50,000 bases of DNA, taken from NCBI GenBank assembly GCA_905221605.1, contig CAJNDS010000654.1:1-50000 (forward strand), given 5' to 3'. This document shows positions 26,515-37,782 of the stretch, piece by piece. Position 1 is the first letter of the stretch. Every line of letters begins with the position of its first letter. This DNA is from Symbiodinium natans (taxonomy: Eukaryota; Sar; Dinophyceae; Suessiales; Symbiodiniaceae). The notes beneath the pieces were generated by a model. The model was not told the origin of the DNA and did not search any database. It worked only from the letters and a program-made list of their open reading frames with translations. Both the position numbers and the translations under genes were made by a program.

Positions 26515-28187
26515 GAGGGTTTAGGGTTTAGGGTTTAGGGTTTTGGGTTTTGGGTTTTGGGTTTAGGGTTTAGGGTTTAGGCCCCGGGGTTGTTTAATAT
26601 AGTTGGGTTTGATTCTATTTAGGGATGTTTGCGGAGGGTTTCTAGGGTTAATTTAGTGGTTTTTGAGGGAAAGTTTGTTGTTTTAGGCTACCGCTATGTG
26701 GGGGGAATTCCCGAAGTGGGGCGGCTACCCTGACTTCTCGTGCTCGGGAGAAAAAAAGGATTATGCTATTTTTGCAATCTTATGTTTGGCGGGAGGTGGC
26801 TGAGTTACTTTGAGAAATACCCATGTTTATGGTCTTGGGTAGCAGGTTGTTCTTCTTCCATTTTAAATAGAGGAAGGTTCCCTTATAAGCGACAGTCCCT
26901 CCAACCCAAACCCTAGTCCCTACAACCCTAAACCCTAAACCCTAAAGCCTTAACCCTGTTTTGGGGAGCCTCGGGTCTACCCAAGAACCTCCAACTAGCA
27001 AGGGCCTTATGGCTGTGTCAAGAAGGGTTTCTAGGGGTTAGGGCTTTGGGTTTTGGCCCATTTCTTCAAAGGGTTTCAAGGTTCCGTAGACTTAGGACCA
27101 TTTGAAATTGAGCGTTGAGGCGGTTTAGGGTGAACTCGAGACCTTGTGAACTCGAGACCTTAAGCAATAAACAAAGCCCTAGGGTTAGGGTGTCCAAAAC
27201 TTCGGGTCCGTGATTGAGGTCTTCTTCTTGGGCGGATTTGGGAATGATGCTCACTGGGGCCCAGGTTTCTGTGTCTTAGTTGCGGCTTAGCTTGGCCCCC
27301 TCCTTCTTTCTTAGGTGCCGCTGGGGCTGCTGTTTTTGTGTGCTTGCAAATGGGGGGGCGGTGGACCCCTAGCCTCACACCCGAAGCTTCCCGAAACCCA
27401 ATAGCCCTGCTTCGCACCGGCATGAGCATCTTCAAAAACCGGGGGGGGGGGGGGGGGGTGCCTGGTATGAACCCCAAAAGATCCTGAGCCCTAACCCGTC
27501 AAGCCCCCAAGTCCCGAAACCCTGGCAATCTAATCCGAAAGCCTAAACCTTGGGAACACCAAGAGGCCCCGAAAACTCGGGGCTCGGGGTTCTGAAGGTT
27601 TCCCTAAGCCCCAAAGAATAAGTACTGTAGGGTTTCGGGTTTAGGGTTTAGGGTTTAGGGTTTAGGGTTTAGGGTTTACCCTAGCCCCAAACCCAAAAGA
27701 CCCTATCATACTATATCGCAGACACACCTCACGCCACCTGCAGGTCAAAGCAACCGAACCAAGGCTCAGTGTGGCAGCGGGCTCGGATCCGACGGTGGGT
27801 TTAGGGTTTAGGGTTTAAGGTTTAGGGTTTAGGGTTTCGGGGTTTCAGGGTTTAGGACTTAGGGTTTGTTTAGGGTTTCAGGGTTCGTAGGAATGTCACC
27901 TACGAGCAACATATACATGTTGGGGATTATCAAGGTAGGGCTTAGGATGGTGCAATGAATCTGGGAGCCCTTGCGGCGCTGTTCAGGTGCGCTTGCGGCT
28001 GTTTTGTGCTTAAACCCTAAACCCTTTAGACCCTCGAAACCCTGAACTCCCTAAACCCTAAACCAAACCCTAAACCCAAAGCCCTACACCCTAAACCGAA
28101 AACCCTAAACCCTAAACCCATTTAGGGTTTACAGGGTTTAGGGTTTAGGGTTTAGGGTTTAGGTAAAGCCCTAGGTGCACTCGTGAA
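25706..28187. repeat. Two copies of a 24-bp sequence 2.4 kb apart
   Basis: TAAAGCCCTAGGTGTACTCG plus TGAA at 25706-25729 and the same with one change (GTGCACTCG) at 28164-28187. Both directly follow a TTTAGGG array. The interval between them is not part of the repeat. Confidence 0.6.
26307..26416. repeat. Facing arrays in a 146-nt intron
   Basis: TTTAGGG units 26307-26336 and CCCTAAA units 26345-26416 are separated by about 8 bp. They fill most of intron 26294-26439, which has GA-AG ends. Confidence 0.93.
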
Positions 28188-30612
28188 GCATTGGTGATTC
28201 CACATCCTGGCATCCTTAGCCCCCGTTCCCCTTCCTCACCCTACATTCTAATCCTGCCACCCGCCCCCAAGCCCCCAGGAAAATCTGAAACTCCAGGATT
28301 TAGGGTTTAGGGTTTAGGGTTGTTTAGGGTTTATAAGGGCTTAGGGTTTAGGGTTTAGGCTAGTCCCTCAGCCCTAAACCCTAAACCATGAACCCCAAAA
28401 CCATCAAGGGGGCAACAGTCAGAGAACCTGCCGTGTGGTTGATGCCGAGGTCATCACCACCAGCCCCATTCCAAGCAATCCTTCGACGATGCCACTGGGC
28501 TCCCCTCCGGTAACCTGAACCCCTAAGCCCTGAATGACCGGTTGGGCTTCAGAGCTTGCAAACCTTACCCTAAACCCGAACCCCTAAACCCTAATCACCC
28601 AAAGCCCGATTGTTGTTTGTTGCTTTTTTGTTTGGCCGGGCGGGGGGGGGGGCTCAGTGGTTTGGAGGTTGCGTCCAGGCCTCAAGGTTCTGGGGTATGA
28701 CGTGTCGTGGGCTCACTGGATCCCCTTAAACCCTAAACCCTAAACTCGAAACCCTCAACCCTAAACCCTAGGCTCGAAACCCTAAACCCGAAACCCTAAA
28801 CCCTAAAACCCTAAACCCCAAGCCCTAAACCCTAAACCCTAAGCCCTAAGCCCCAAGCCCCAAGCCCCAAGCCCTAACCGCCAGCGTAACCTCATTGTTT
28901 GCGGTCTTTGGGGCCGTGTGGGCTCTCAGTTCTTGTGGACCCCGTGGCAAGTCGGAGTGTTTTGGTTATTGATTAGGGTTTAGGGTTTAGGGTTACGGGT
29001 TTAGGGTTTAGGGTTTAGGGTTTAGGGTTTAGGGTGTGTGGGAGCGGGGGGGTGGGAGGGGGCAGCCCAAGTCATCACGACACCCCAAAACCCGTTTAAG
29101 AGGCTAGCGCACTTCTGGGGTGCCGGGTAGTAGCCTGAGGACCCAACCCTCCCCGCCTCGAAAGAAGAGCAAAACACAAACGTCTTAAAAGTAAGTTCTC
29201 AACCCCGAAGTCCTACAAGTGTTTAGGGCTTAGGGTTTAGGGTTTAGGGAAACCCTACAACACGAAGCCCTAAACCCCCCACAACAAGCCAAACAAGCAT
29301 AGCAAAGGCTGCTCGAGGCCGTTGTCGCCAGCTTCTCCCGCGTCCAGGGCCTCGCGGAGTGCCCGCCACTGGGGCTGAGTTTGGGAGGTTTGAGGGTTTA
29401 GGGTTTAGGGTTTAGGGTTTAGGGTTTTAGGGTTTAGGGTTTAGGGTGGTTTGAGGCAGGTTTACACCCTAAATCCTAGACTCAGGGCTCAGGTTTAGGA
29501 TTTAATGTTTGGGTTCATTCAATCGGGCTTAGGGCTGGGGCTTGCGAGGCGTGTGGGTTTTTGGGGGTGGGGGTTTAGGGTTCAATGAGGGTTTAGGGGT
29601 GATGATTTAGGTTTATGTGGAGTGTTCTGTTGAGGGTTTCTAGGGCTTGGCAGGGCTCAGCTACATGTCTTATATCAGGGGCTGGCTGCCCATCTCGCAT
29701 GCTCCGTTTCGGAAGCTTTGGGTTTGGGGTTTAGGGCTCGGAGCCTCCAGAAATTGCCATTGACCCCAAACCCTAAAACTACCATTTGCTTAAGAACCGC
29801 CCCCCAGAAATACAACTCTTGACAAATATTCTACCGTATTAGGGCAATATAGGCATTTGTATCATTTTTTGTTGGGGGGGGGGGGGGCGGGTTCTTAAGC
29901 AAATGGTAGGAAACTTAAACCCTAAACCCTAAGCCCAACTTCCTGAAACCTTCATACCAGCCACAAAAAGCCTGCAATCGCCAAGCTGAAGTCGGTTGCA
30001 ACCAAAGATTGAGAAGATTGAGATCACGGTTTGGGTTCCAGGGTGTCTCGGCTACAAGTACAAGTAAAAGAAGCCCAAGCAAAAAACAAATCCCACAACC
30101 CCAGAATCCGTAAAACCCTAAAAGACCTAAAAACCCCTTAAACTTTAATCCTAGTCGCTAAAAACGAAGCCCAGAACCCTGAACTCCAAGCCTTCGACAC
30201 CAAATACCCATGAATCCTCTGAACTCCATACGCAAAGCCCCAACCCTATACCCCACATACCCCAAACCCTAGGCCCTAGACCCTAACCACGCGAGACTTT
30301 AAGCCCTCAAAGCGCAATAATTGATAAGGTTTAGGAATTCTACACCCTGAACCCCATTGCGCTCAGGCTAGTCATCGTCTGCGATGGCCGCCTGGCCAAT
30401 CTGAGACATCCGGGTTAGGGCTTAGGGCCTAAGCCCTAAAATGGGTCTCTTTTTTTCTTTTTCATTTTTATTATTTGTTTTTGGGAGAGAGGCCGGCTTT
30501 ATGCCAGTTCGTTGGTGTTGGGGGCTCCCTAAACCCTAACCCCCTGCTCGAAGGCTTCAAGGTTGTCAAGAAGACGACCTGGAAGGCCGGCAAGGCAGGG
30601 AGAGCGTCTTGA
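26696..30612 (+). CDS. Unrecognised multi-exon gene, start and stop visible
   Basis: First exon 26696-26747 starts MWGEFPKWGGYPDFSCSG; it ends at a GA donor in phase 1 and joins in phase to an exon at 27315 after a clear CTTCTTTCTTAG acceptor (AAGAAVFVCLQMG, later SRNPIALLRTGMSIFKN). Further exon candidates: 27744-27794 (VKATEPRLSVAAGSDPT), 27889-27936, 28423-28509 (RVVDAEVITTSPIPSNPS), 28679-28722 (LKVLGYDVSWAHW), about 28889-28960, about 29303-29385 (LLEAVVASFSRVQGLAECPP), about 29657-29715 (LSYMSYIRGWLPISHAPF), 30367-30413 (LVIVCDGRLANLRHP) and 30554-30612 (FKVVKKTTWKAGKAGRAS, TGA 30610-30612). The last two join in phase. I do not recognise the protein, and the middle may contain wrong or missing exons or a gene boundary. 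The basic C-terminus is notable. Confidence 0.45.
29779..29909. mobile_element. MITE-like element with perfect 27-bp inverted ends
   Basis: CTACCATTTGCTTAAGAACC plus GCCCCCC at the left is mirrored exactly at the right. The core is AT-rich and includes a G-run. Single copy in this window, so it may be recent. Confidence 0.7.
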
Positions 30613-31251
30613 AGTTTGCATGCAGGGATTTAGGGGGTTTTAGGGTTTAGGCTTTAGGGTTTAGGGTTTAGGGTTTAGGGCTCCAGGTTTTAGTTGTTAA
30701 ACCCGAAGCCCTATGCGCTAAAGTTTCTAAGTAGAGTTTAGGGTTTAGGGCTTCGCGGTTCTTGGAAAGTTAGAAGTAGGGTCACGTGTGCCTTCATGTT
30801 GCAATTACGGCTACCCGGCTTCTTTGGTTTCTTTTACTTGTTTCTTTGAATTCTTATAGGCATTTCAGGGTGTTATAGGGCCAAGAGGATCTTGCTTAGC
30901 AATGATAACCTCGCACAAGAACCTTCAAGTCGTGCTGTGGGGGAAGAGCGCATATTTATGTGTGTATAGGTTATAAGAAGACAATGTTGGTAACTGTTTG
31001 TGGAGGCTCCTGTGCTGGGCACACATGTTTTGATTCTATAAGGCCACCGCTCCGAAAGCCCGAAACCCTGTAGGCGCCAACGGAGGCGAATGGAATCCAA
31101 GATCTGCCGCCCTAAGCCCTAAACCCTCACATTGGCAGGTCTTACTTAGGGTTCAGGGTTTGTAGGTTTAGGGTTCAGGGTTCAGGGTTTCCGGTTTAGG
31201 GTTTAGGGTTTAAGGTTTAGGGTTTAGAAGGACACCCGAAACCCGAACCCC
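30613..31251. other. Spacer between two genes
   Basis: TTTAGGG-type repeats at 30628-30685 and 31142-31228, with ordinary AT-balanced sequence between. No convincing exon. Confidence 0.5.
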
Positions 31252-34109
31252 ATGAAGCACGACGTCTGCGAGGTCACCGAGGAGAAGGCCTCCAACTACG
31301 AGGAGTACAAAGTAGTGGCCTGCTTGGCTTTTTTGAAACCCTAGAGTTTAGGGTTTAGGGTTTAGGGTTTAGGGTTTAGGGTTTAGGGTTTAGGGTTTAG
31401 GGTTTAGGGTTTAGGGTTTAGGGCATAGGTTTAGTTAGTTTAGTTGCAGAGTAGGTTGCCTTGAACCTTTTTGGGGTACTAGAATCCTTATCATCCCAAA
31501 GGTATAAGTCCCCAAGGATACGGGACAACCAAGAAGCCCTAGAGCGTAATTGGAGTTCCTGTCTGAAGCTTCTCAGTCACTAAGTTGTACAAGGGTCATG
31601 AACTAGTAATTTCTTTAGGCTCTTGTGTTACCTCTCTACCCGAGGGAAGGCATGCGCAATGCGAGTTCTGAATTCTGTCTGGCCCCTAAAGCCAAGAATT
31701 AAAAAAACACTCTAAGAAGTAAATGAATACATATATTTTATTCACCCTAGACACAAAACTGCGCGCCTTTGTCTACAGCCGGCGCCCTCCGGATCTGGGC
31801 CCATACATGTATTCCCTGAGAGGTTCTTGTCTAAGAAAGGGCCCCCAAACCCAAAGTTTAGGGTTTGGGGTTCAGGGGTTTTTGGTTGGGATGTTCACCC
31901 TTGTAGTAACAGTCCTTAATAGGGATTATAGCACCCCCCCCCGCCCCTCCATTATCATCCCGATCAAGGACTGTTAGTATAGCGAGGAACATCCCAAGTT
32001 TCAGGGTTTGTAGTGTTTAGGGGTTTAGGGTTTAGGATTTAGAGTTTAGGGTTTAGGGTTTAGGGTCTAGGGTTTAGGGTTTAGGGCGGGTCCATGGTGG
32101 AGTTCCTTAATGAAGAGGTAGGGTGCTATGAAAGGCCGTGTCTCCAGAAGCTCGGAAGTCGCAAGTAAGGCAGCTAAGAGATCGGACCCAGGGTTTAGGG
32201 TTTAGGGTGCTTTAGGGTTTAGGGTTTAGGGTTTAGGGTTTAGGCTAAGTAGAGACCTCAAACCCTAGCCCTCGCCCGTGGATTGAGGCCCTCAAAAAAC
32301 TGCAAGACGATGGCAAGCTGCCGTCGGGCTCGTGCTTCGACCGATACTTCAACTCTGTGCTTTTACGCGCTAGGCTTTAGGGTTTAGGGTTTGGGGTTTG
32401 GGGTTTAGGGTTTAGGGTTTAGGGTTTAGGGTGGGGCTTAGGTAGCCCAGCGGTACCCTGCTGCTCTTCTTGTTGGTTCGACATTCCCTTAGTAGTTTTG
32501 CCATCATCACTTTTATTGTTTTATGATTGCAATTATCATTAGTACTCCTGTTCTTATGAATTAGTACTATTATTACGACGATAATCTATCCACTAATAAT
32601 ATTTTTCATTCTTTTAATTATATGACTATTTCCATGAACTCCATTACCATTGCCCCAGCGCGTCAAACACGACTTGAAGGTTCAGGGTACTTATACCCCA
32701 AATATCCCAAAATTTTAACCATATTGGACACTTCAGGGGATTAAAGGTGGGTTTCAAGTACAGTTATAATTGGTTAGAAGTACCCTGAACCCTAAACCCT
32801 AAACCCCTACACCCTAAATCCCTACACCCGAAACCCTAAACCCTAAACCCGAGTAAGGCTCCAACTTGCGGGGCAAGAGGGGTTTGATCGATGCAAGCGC
32901 GCAGCGAGCCTGGGCGGCGCGCGCGCTCGCGCTCGTTTTGCGAACCGCGTCTTTTGTTCTCGGTGTTAGGGTTTAGGGTTTGGGGTTTAGGGTTTAGGGT
33001 TTGATGGGCGAGAATCGCGCCCTCGCCTAGGCCCGAACGCGGTTGGACGCACTCGTTGTCCTCGAAACTGTCATCGCTTTTGGACGTCTGGGCACGCGAA
33101 ATGCGAAAGTGTCGTCGCTCGTGGACTTCTCTCACAGTTGGGGTCTACTCTGGCATCATAAAGATAATAAAGCGTTTAGGGCTTGAGGTTTAGGGTTTAG
33201 GGCGTTAGGTTGCTGTTTGGATATCCTTTCAGAATTTCAGCTGTCTTGGGTATGAACCTCGCCTCAAAATCCAAAGGTTAGTGTTGGTTCCTCCGGGGTC
33301 CGGGGCTGGTTTCTCAAGAGCTCTTAAACCCATAAGCCGACTCCAAGGAGAGACCTCGATAGGCCTAAAGGACTTGTTTCGGCTTATCTGGCGTACCTCC
33401 TTCAAGGAATACACCTTAAAGGGATGTGGTGCTGCATAGGGATCCTAACATTGAGCCTGCTAAGCTTTCTTAGTTCAAGGTATGTTCCGGGAGCTATGGC
33501 ACGAGGTTTGCGCAAAAATGCTAGAAACCCGAACCCTAAACCTTAAACCCTAGTTTTGATTGTAACCCATCAGGGCTAGTAGGCCGATCTTTTTGCCTTC
33601 AACAGACGCGCTAAGTGCCGACAAGACGCATTCTGTTGCTTAGGGTTTGGGGTTTAGGCGATAGTTGAGCTTTAACTCTTTTTGGGCTTTCTTAGTGTAG
33701 GAGAGACAAAGCTTAACATTTTTTGGTAAAATTCCTTGGTTATCTGAGAGGCAAGTTCTGGCACCCAGAGTAGGGGCCCTTCTTGGGTCAAGGGCGTGGC
33801 TTTGATGCAAAGTCTCGCGAAGAAAGCCTCCGGTAGGGGAGGGGCAGGATCCAAGTTCGTCCCAACCCCCCCACCTCCCTCCAAACCCTACACCCTGCAC
33901 CCTGCACCCTAAACAATACACCCTAAACCCGAAACCTGAAGCCCTAAACCCTAAACCCTAAACCCTGCACCCTACACCCTAAACCCTAAACCCCACACCC
34001 TACACCCCATACCCTAAACCCTAAACCCTAACCACCCCTTCCACGCTGTGAGGAAGCTGGTGATCCTGGAAGGGCACAATGGACAGGCGACCGGCATTGC
34101 AGAGATCAG
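31252..34109 (+). CDS. Unrecognised multi-exon gene
   Basis: Likely first exon 31252-31311, MKHDVCEVTEEKASNYEEYK, ending at a GTAG donor. Further candidates: 31751-31820 (KLRAFVYSRRPPDLGPYMYS) after a good TTTATTCACCCTAG acceptor, about 32085-32117 (SMVEFLNEE, GT donor), 32288-32368 (ALKKLQDDGKLPSGSCFDRY then FNSVLLR) joined to the last in phase 0, 32852-32965, 33018-33132 (ALVVLETVIAFGRLGTRN) and 34036-34109 (HAVRKLVILEGHNGQATGI). The 32850-33130 stretch is CpG-rich and open in several frames on both strands, so its frame is unsure. The end of the gene is not fixed; small pieces at 33598-33640 and 34258-34300 could belong. No domain recognised. One gene or two is undecided. Confidence 0.4.
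31346..31425. repeat. TTTAGGG array after an exon
   Basis: Eleven TTTAGGG units shortly after exon 31252-31311. Confidence 0.94.
31886..31997. mobile_element. MITE-like element, family C, most complete copy
   Basis: TTGGGATGTTCACCCTTGTA and ACAGTCCTTAATAGGGATTA on the left, AAGGACTGTTAGTATAG and GAGGAACATCCCAA on the right. Confidence 0.7.
32510..32650. other. AT-rich island in an intron
   Basis: About 140 bp rich in A and T, with short tri- and tetranucleotide motifs (ATTATT, TTTTATTG), unlike the GC-balanced surroundings and free of telomeric repeats. It ends just before a family B element. No coding capacity. Confidence 0.5.
32672..32790. mobile_element. MITE-like element, family B, copy 3
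   Basis: ACTTGAAGGTTCAGGGTACT on the left and AATTGGTTAGAAGTACCCTG plus AAC on the right. The right end runs straight into CCCTAAACCC, so it is fused to a telomeric array. Confidence 0.7.
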
Positions 34110-34479
34110 GGTGCGAGACTGCCCCGGAGTCTCTTACTTACCTATTATTTGCCCTAAACCCTAAACCCTAAACCCTAAACCCTAAACCCAAAACCCCACA
34201 AAATAGCAGATAAGACGGTTTAGGGTTTTATGGCTTGTTGTTTTGGGAAACTTTTGGCAGGGATCTTAGTGACGACTTCCGAAAAACATGGGAATCCCGT
34301 TAAACCCTAAACCCTACACAGTACATGATCCGAAGAATATATAGTCCTTTGACAAGGGGATGTTGGTGTCTCTGGGGTGCGAGGTTGTTCTTTTGGGCTC
34401 GGGGTTTGACGGTTTATAGGGTGTAGGGTTTAGGGTTTAGAGTTTAGGGTTTAGTTAGCGTGGGTGTAGGGCTGTAGAG

Positions 34480-34562
34480 ATTGGGGAGTCGGGCAAGCGG
34501 AGGGGCTGGTGGGAACTCTTGCCTGCCACATGGGCACGACGTATCAGAAAAGTGTTGCTTTA
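34480..34562 (+). CDS. Possible terminal exon, unrecognised
   Basis: A coding-like piece (SGKRRGWWELLPATWARRIR) ends with a TAG stop near 34562. It could close the preceding gene, which lacks a defined end. It is supported by composition only. Confidence 0.25.
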
Positions 34563-34634
34563 GAATTGGAGGGTTCTAGCCCCCGCCCCTAAAACCCAAG
34601 CCCCTAAGCCAAAAATCCCGTACCCGAGCCTCGC

Positions 34635-37387
34635 ATGCGGAAGGCTTTCGCCGTGAAAGCCGCTCTCGCAGAAGTGGAGACGCCATTTGTCTGCCACCTT
34701 GCCAACATTCAGGCCTCGCTAGCTCTGCTTTGCGACCGATTTGTCGGCTATGGTCAGAATCATAGTCGGAATCAATATCAAGAATCACGCGAATATTCGT
34801 ACCGTTACAAATTTTATCATGCCCTAATTTCGTAAACCCCCATAAATGTCCTTTGCAGAGTACATGGATGCTGCGTGTTTAGCCAAGGCGTCCACCAACA
34901 CGACCTCGAGTTCACGTTCGACTTCGGTGTCTGGTCTTATCAGCCACTGTAGGGGTACAGTGGGGGTTTATAGGGTTCACACTCGAATTCGGGTATCTTG
35001 GTCTTCTTAACCCTAAACCCTAAACCCCAAACCCTAAACCCTAAACCCTGAACCCCAAACCCGAAACCCTAAACCCTAAACCACTCTGGGAGACAGTGGG
35101 GTTTTAGGGGCAAGTTTGGGGCTTTTGCAGGGCGAAGCAAGGAACCAACCGACCTGACCGCACCCTAAAACTCGAAAACCCTAAAGGTTTAGGGTTTAGG
35201 GTTTAGGGTTTAGGGAAGCCTAAAGCCCTGGACTCTTCAAGCTGAGATCTCATGCGGGTGCTGGATGTCTTGGCGGACCCGTCTACTGGCGTGAAGTATG
35301 TCGGGCTGCCTTTGCTGGTGCGCCCCCTTTTTTTGGGATTGGGACCCTATTCAGGACTCTTAGAGGAAGGGGGAACATCCCAACCCAAACCCTAAATGTT
35401 GGGATGTAACGGTCCTTAAGGGGTTACAGTACCCCCTATTCTAATCCCTATTAAGGACTGTTGGTATAAGGGGGAACATCCCAACTCCCTGTGCGTTGCG
35501 TGGTGGCAGCTCTAGATTATGAGTAGGGTTCAAGCTCTAAGCCCTAAACCCTGAACCCTGAACCCTAAACCCTAAACCTTAAAGCCTTTCCTAAAAGGTG
35601 AACCTGCACTACGAGGGTATCGCTTATCAGCACCACGGCGTGCGCGTGAAGCCCGAGACGCACATGGGCCTGAATCTCATGCCGACCCTTGGATGGCACC
35701 TGTGTTGTTTTTGTTGTTTAAGGGTTTTTGAGGGTTAGGGGTTTCGGGGTTTAGGGTTTAGGGTTAGGGTGTAGGGTTTTAGGGGTTTAGGGGTTGCGGG
35801 GATTGGGGTTCAGGGTTTAGGATTTGGGGTACCGATATTGGTATTGAAGGGGTAGCCCGTTTTGGGGAAAGGGAGCCTTCTCAGCAGGGTTCCAAGGGGC
35901 TGGTAGTGGGTACCTGAGAGTGCTCCAATGCTCCCTGTCCGATTGTAGAGCAACTCTCCCTTCAGGAATGAAGAGCATGAGTTTGTTCCCGTCAGCCTAG
36001 ATTACAGGGTCCTAGGGTTTAGGGTTTAGGGTTTAGGGTTTAGGGTTTAGGGTTTAGGGTTTAGGGGGCATGCAACCCAAGGTCCCCGAACACTTCCCCT
36101 CTACACCCAAAGGCTCCCAGGCTTCCCTAAGGTTCCCTAGGTACCTCCCCCGTGTGGACAACGAGCCCAACCCTAAACCCTTAACCCTCAACGACCCTAT
36201 AACCTGCGCACCGTGCTCTCAAGGATCATCTTCTGGTACGCTGCCCAGCTGCACACAGCCTCTCCCTCCTAAGGCTCGCACCCCCCCCCCCCCCAAAAAA
36301 AAACACACACACAGTAATAAATAAGGCAAAACCCTAAACCCTAGGCCCTACGCCCTAAACCCCAAACCCTCAAGGTTCCGGGTGCTTGTTTTTGGGGATC
36401 TCGACAGTCAACCTGCGCCCTGGCCACGTTGCACCGACTGGAACCCGAAACGCTGAACCCAAAACCCTAAAATCCCCTAAACCCAAGGATAGTACCCACA
36501 TCACGTCCGTGGAGCACTACACCTCCCTGGTCTTTGGTCCAGAGGCGGGATTCAACACCAAGCAGGGCCGGGGCTCGTTTAGGGTTCAGTGGTTGGGTTT
36601 GGGGCTGAATAGCGTGTGGGGTTTTGGTTCTTGTTTGGGTTTTTTTTGGGGCTGTAGGGTGTGTTTAGCAGCCCACAATCCCGGCTGCCCTAGAGCCCCT
36701 GTAAAGTTCAGTTTAGGGTTTGGGGTTTAGGGTAAACCCTATAGACCCTGAACCCTAAACCCTGAACCCTGAACCCTAAACCCTAAACCCTAAACCTACT
36801 GCTTTGCCCAATGGCGAGGAGACCTACAGCCCAGGAAACTTCGTGGAGGAGACGTTTGGCGCCCCTGGATTGGAAATTCGCTTGAAGCTTCAGGTGTGTG
36901 GGTTTAGGGTTTAGGGTTTAGTGTTTAGGGTTCAGGGTTTAGGGATTTTTAGGTTTTATAGGTTTTATAGGTTTTATAGGTTTTATAGGGTTTATAGGGT
37001 TTATAGGGTTTATAGGGTTTATAGGGTTTATAGGGTTTATAGGGTTTATAGGGTTTATAGGGTTTATAGGGTTTATAGGGTTTATAGGGTTTATAGGGTT
37101 TAGGGTTCAGGGTTGTGCCAGGACTTCGGCTGTGGTTTGCTAAGCCCCCCTAAACTCCTTAAAACCCCAAACCCCTACCGCACTCCTCCCCTAAACCCTA
37201 AACCCTAAACCCTACACCCTAAGCCCTACCTATCAGCAACCCTGAATCCTGCCCTAAACCCTAAACCCTAAACCCTAGAATCCTCACACCACTTTCCGAG
37301 TGCGCTCAGGTCCGCCAGCGGAACGACATCATGGCCAAGGGCATGGAGGCGCACGCGAGGTATGGCACGCCGGGACCCGAGAGTTGA
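34635..37387 (+). CDS. Unrecognised multi-exon gene, start and stop visible
   Basis: First exon from ATG 34635 (MRKAFAVKAALAEVETPFVC ... LALLCDRFVGY) to a GT donor near 34751. Next after a CTTTGCAG acceptor at 34859 (in one frame HQHDLEFTFDFGVWSYQPL; in the GT-phase frame YMDAACLAKASTNTT). Then about 35255-35311 (RVLDVLADPSTGVKYVGLPL), joined in phase 0 to about 35595-35694 (NLHYEGIAYQHHGVRVKPET ... GLNLMPTLGW), 35966-36008 (NEEHEFVPVSLDYR), about 36156-36175 (YLPRVDNE), about 36195-36270 (RPYNLRTVLSRIIFWYAAQL), 36408-36440 (VNLRPGHVAPT), 36488-36571 (STHITSVEHYTSLVFGPEAG), 36796-36892 (ETYSPGNFVEETFGAPGLEI) and 37310-37387 (VRQRNDIMAKGMEAHARYGT, TGA 37385-37387). The last two join in phase 0 by GT-AG. 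A hydrophobic helix may lie at RIIFWYAA. No family recognised. Confidence 0.55.
34944..34963. other. Perfect 8-bp hairpin at an exon edge
   Basis: CCACTGTAGGGGTACAGTGG: an eight-base stem with a four-base loop, spanning the point where the exon frame meets TAG. Confidence 0.5.
35336..35484. mobile_element. MITE-like element, family C, with an extra right half in tandem
   Basis: A full copy runs 35399-35484 (TTGGGATGTAACGGTCCTTA to GGGGGAACATCCCAA). Just before it, 35336-35383 is a second, shortened one (GGACTCTTAGAGGAAGGGGG plus AACATCCCAA), separated by CCCAAACCCTAAATG. Confidence 0.65.
36003..36066. repeat. TTTAGGG array directly after an exon
   Basis: Eight or so TTTAGGG units that start within about ten bases of the donor of exon 35966-36008. 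Confidence 0.92.
36945..37105. repeat. TTTATAGGG array
   Basis: Four TTTTATAGG units and then about twelve TTTATAGGG units, more uniform than the 9-mer array at 11725. The tyrosine/arginine ORF across it is a repeat translation. Confidence 0.93.
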
Positions 37388-37429
37388 TTCTTTATAGGTG
37401 GCTTCAGAAGGTTTGGCGTTTGGGGTGCA

Positions 37430-37490
37430 GGGTTTAGGGTTTAGGGTTTAGGGTTTAGGGTTTAGGGTTTAGGGTTTAGGGTTTAGGGCA
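37430..37490. repeat. TTTAGGG array after a stop codon
   Basis: Eight TTTAGGG units about 45 bases past the stop at 37387. Confidence 0.92.
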
Positions 37491-37782
37491 TTCAAGGAAA
37501 TGGACAAGTTCTTTGGGTGCATTTAGAGGGCTTGGGGTCCTTTCTACGCAGTCGTGCGCGATGTTGTCTTTGGTTGGTTTGTGGGGCTTCCAGGGCTCGT
37601 CCGGACTTTTGGGACAGCGTATGTTGTAGGACTCCTTTTTGACGCATGTCTTGAACCCTTATTTCCTTAAACCCTCAAAGCCTGTGAGTTCCTGAAGTCT
37701 GAAAGTCTTAAATCCTTAAACCCTTAAATCCTTATACCCTTAAATCCCGAAAACCGTAAATCCTTAAACCCGTAAACCCTAA

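Noticed and set aside
32836-33135. - strand ORF with a plausible protein-like start (MREVHERRHF)
   Set aside because: The same stretch is open on + (ALVVLETVIAFG) and its middle is translated telomeric repeat; all other evidence points to + genes. Not excluded, but weaker.
34576-34788. - strand ORF opposite the first exon of the gene at 34635
   Set aside because: The + frame has a start codon, better composition and a donor that fits the next exon.
36921-37103. Tyr-Arg-Val repeat ORF
   Set aside because: Translation of the TTTATAGGG array.
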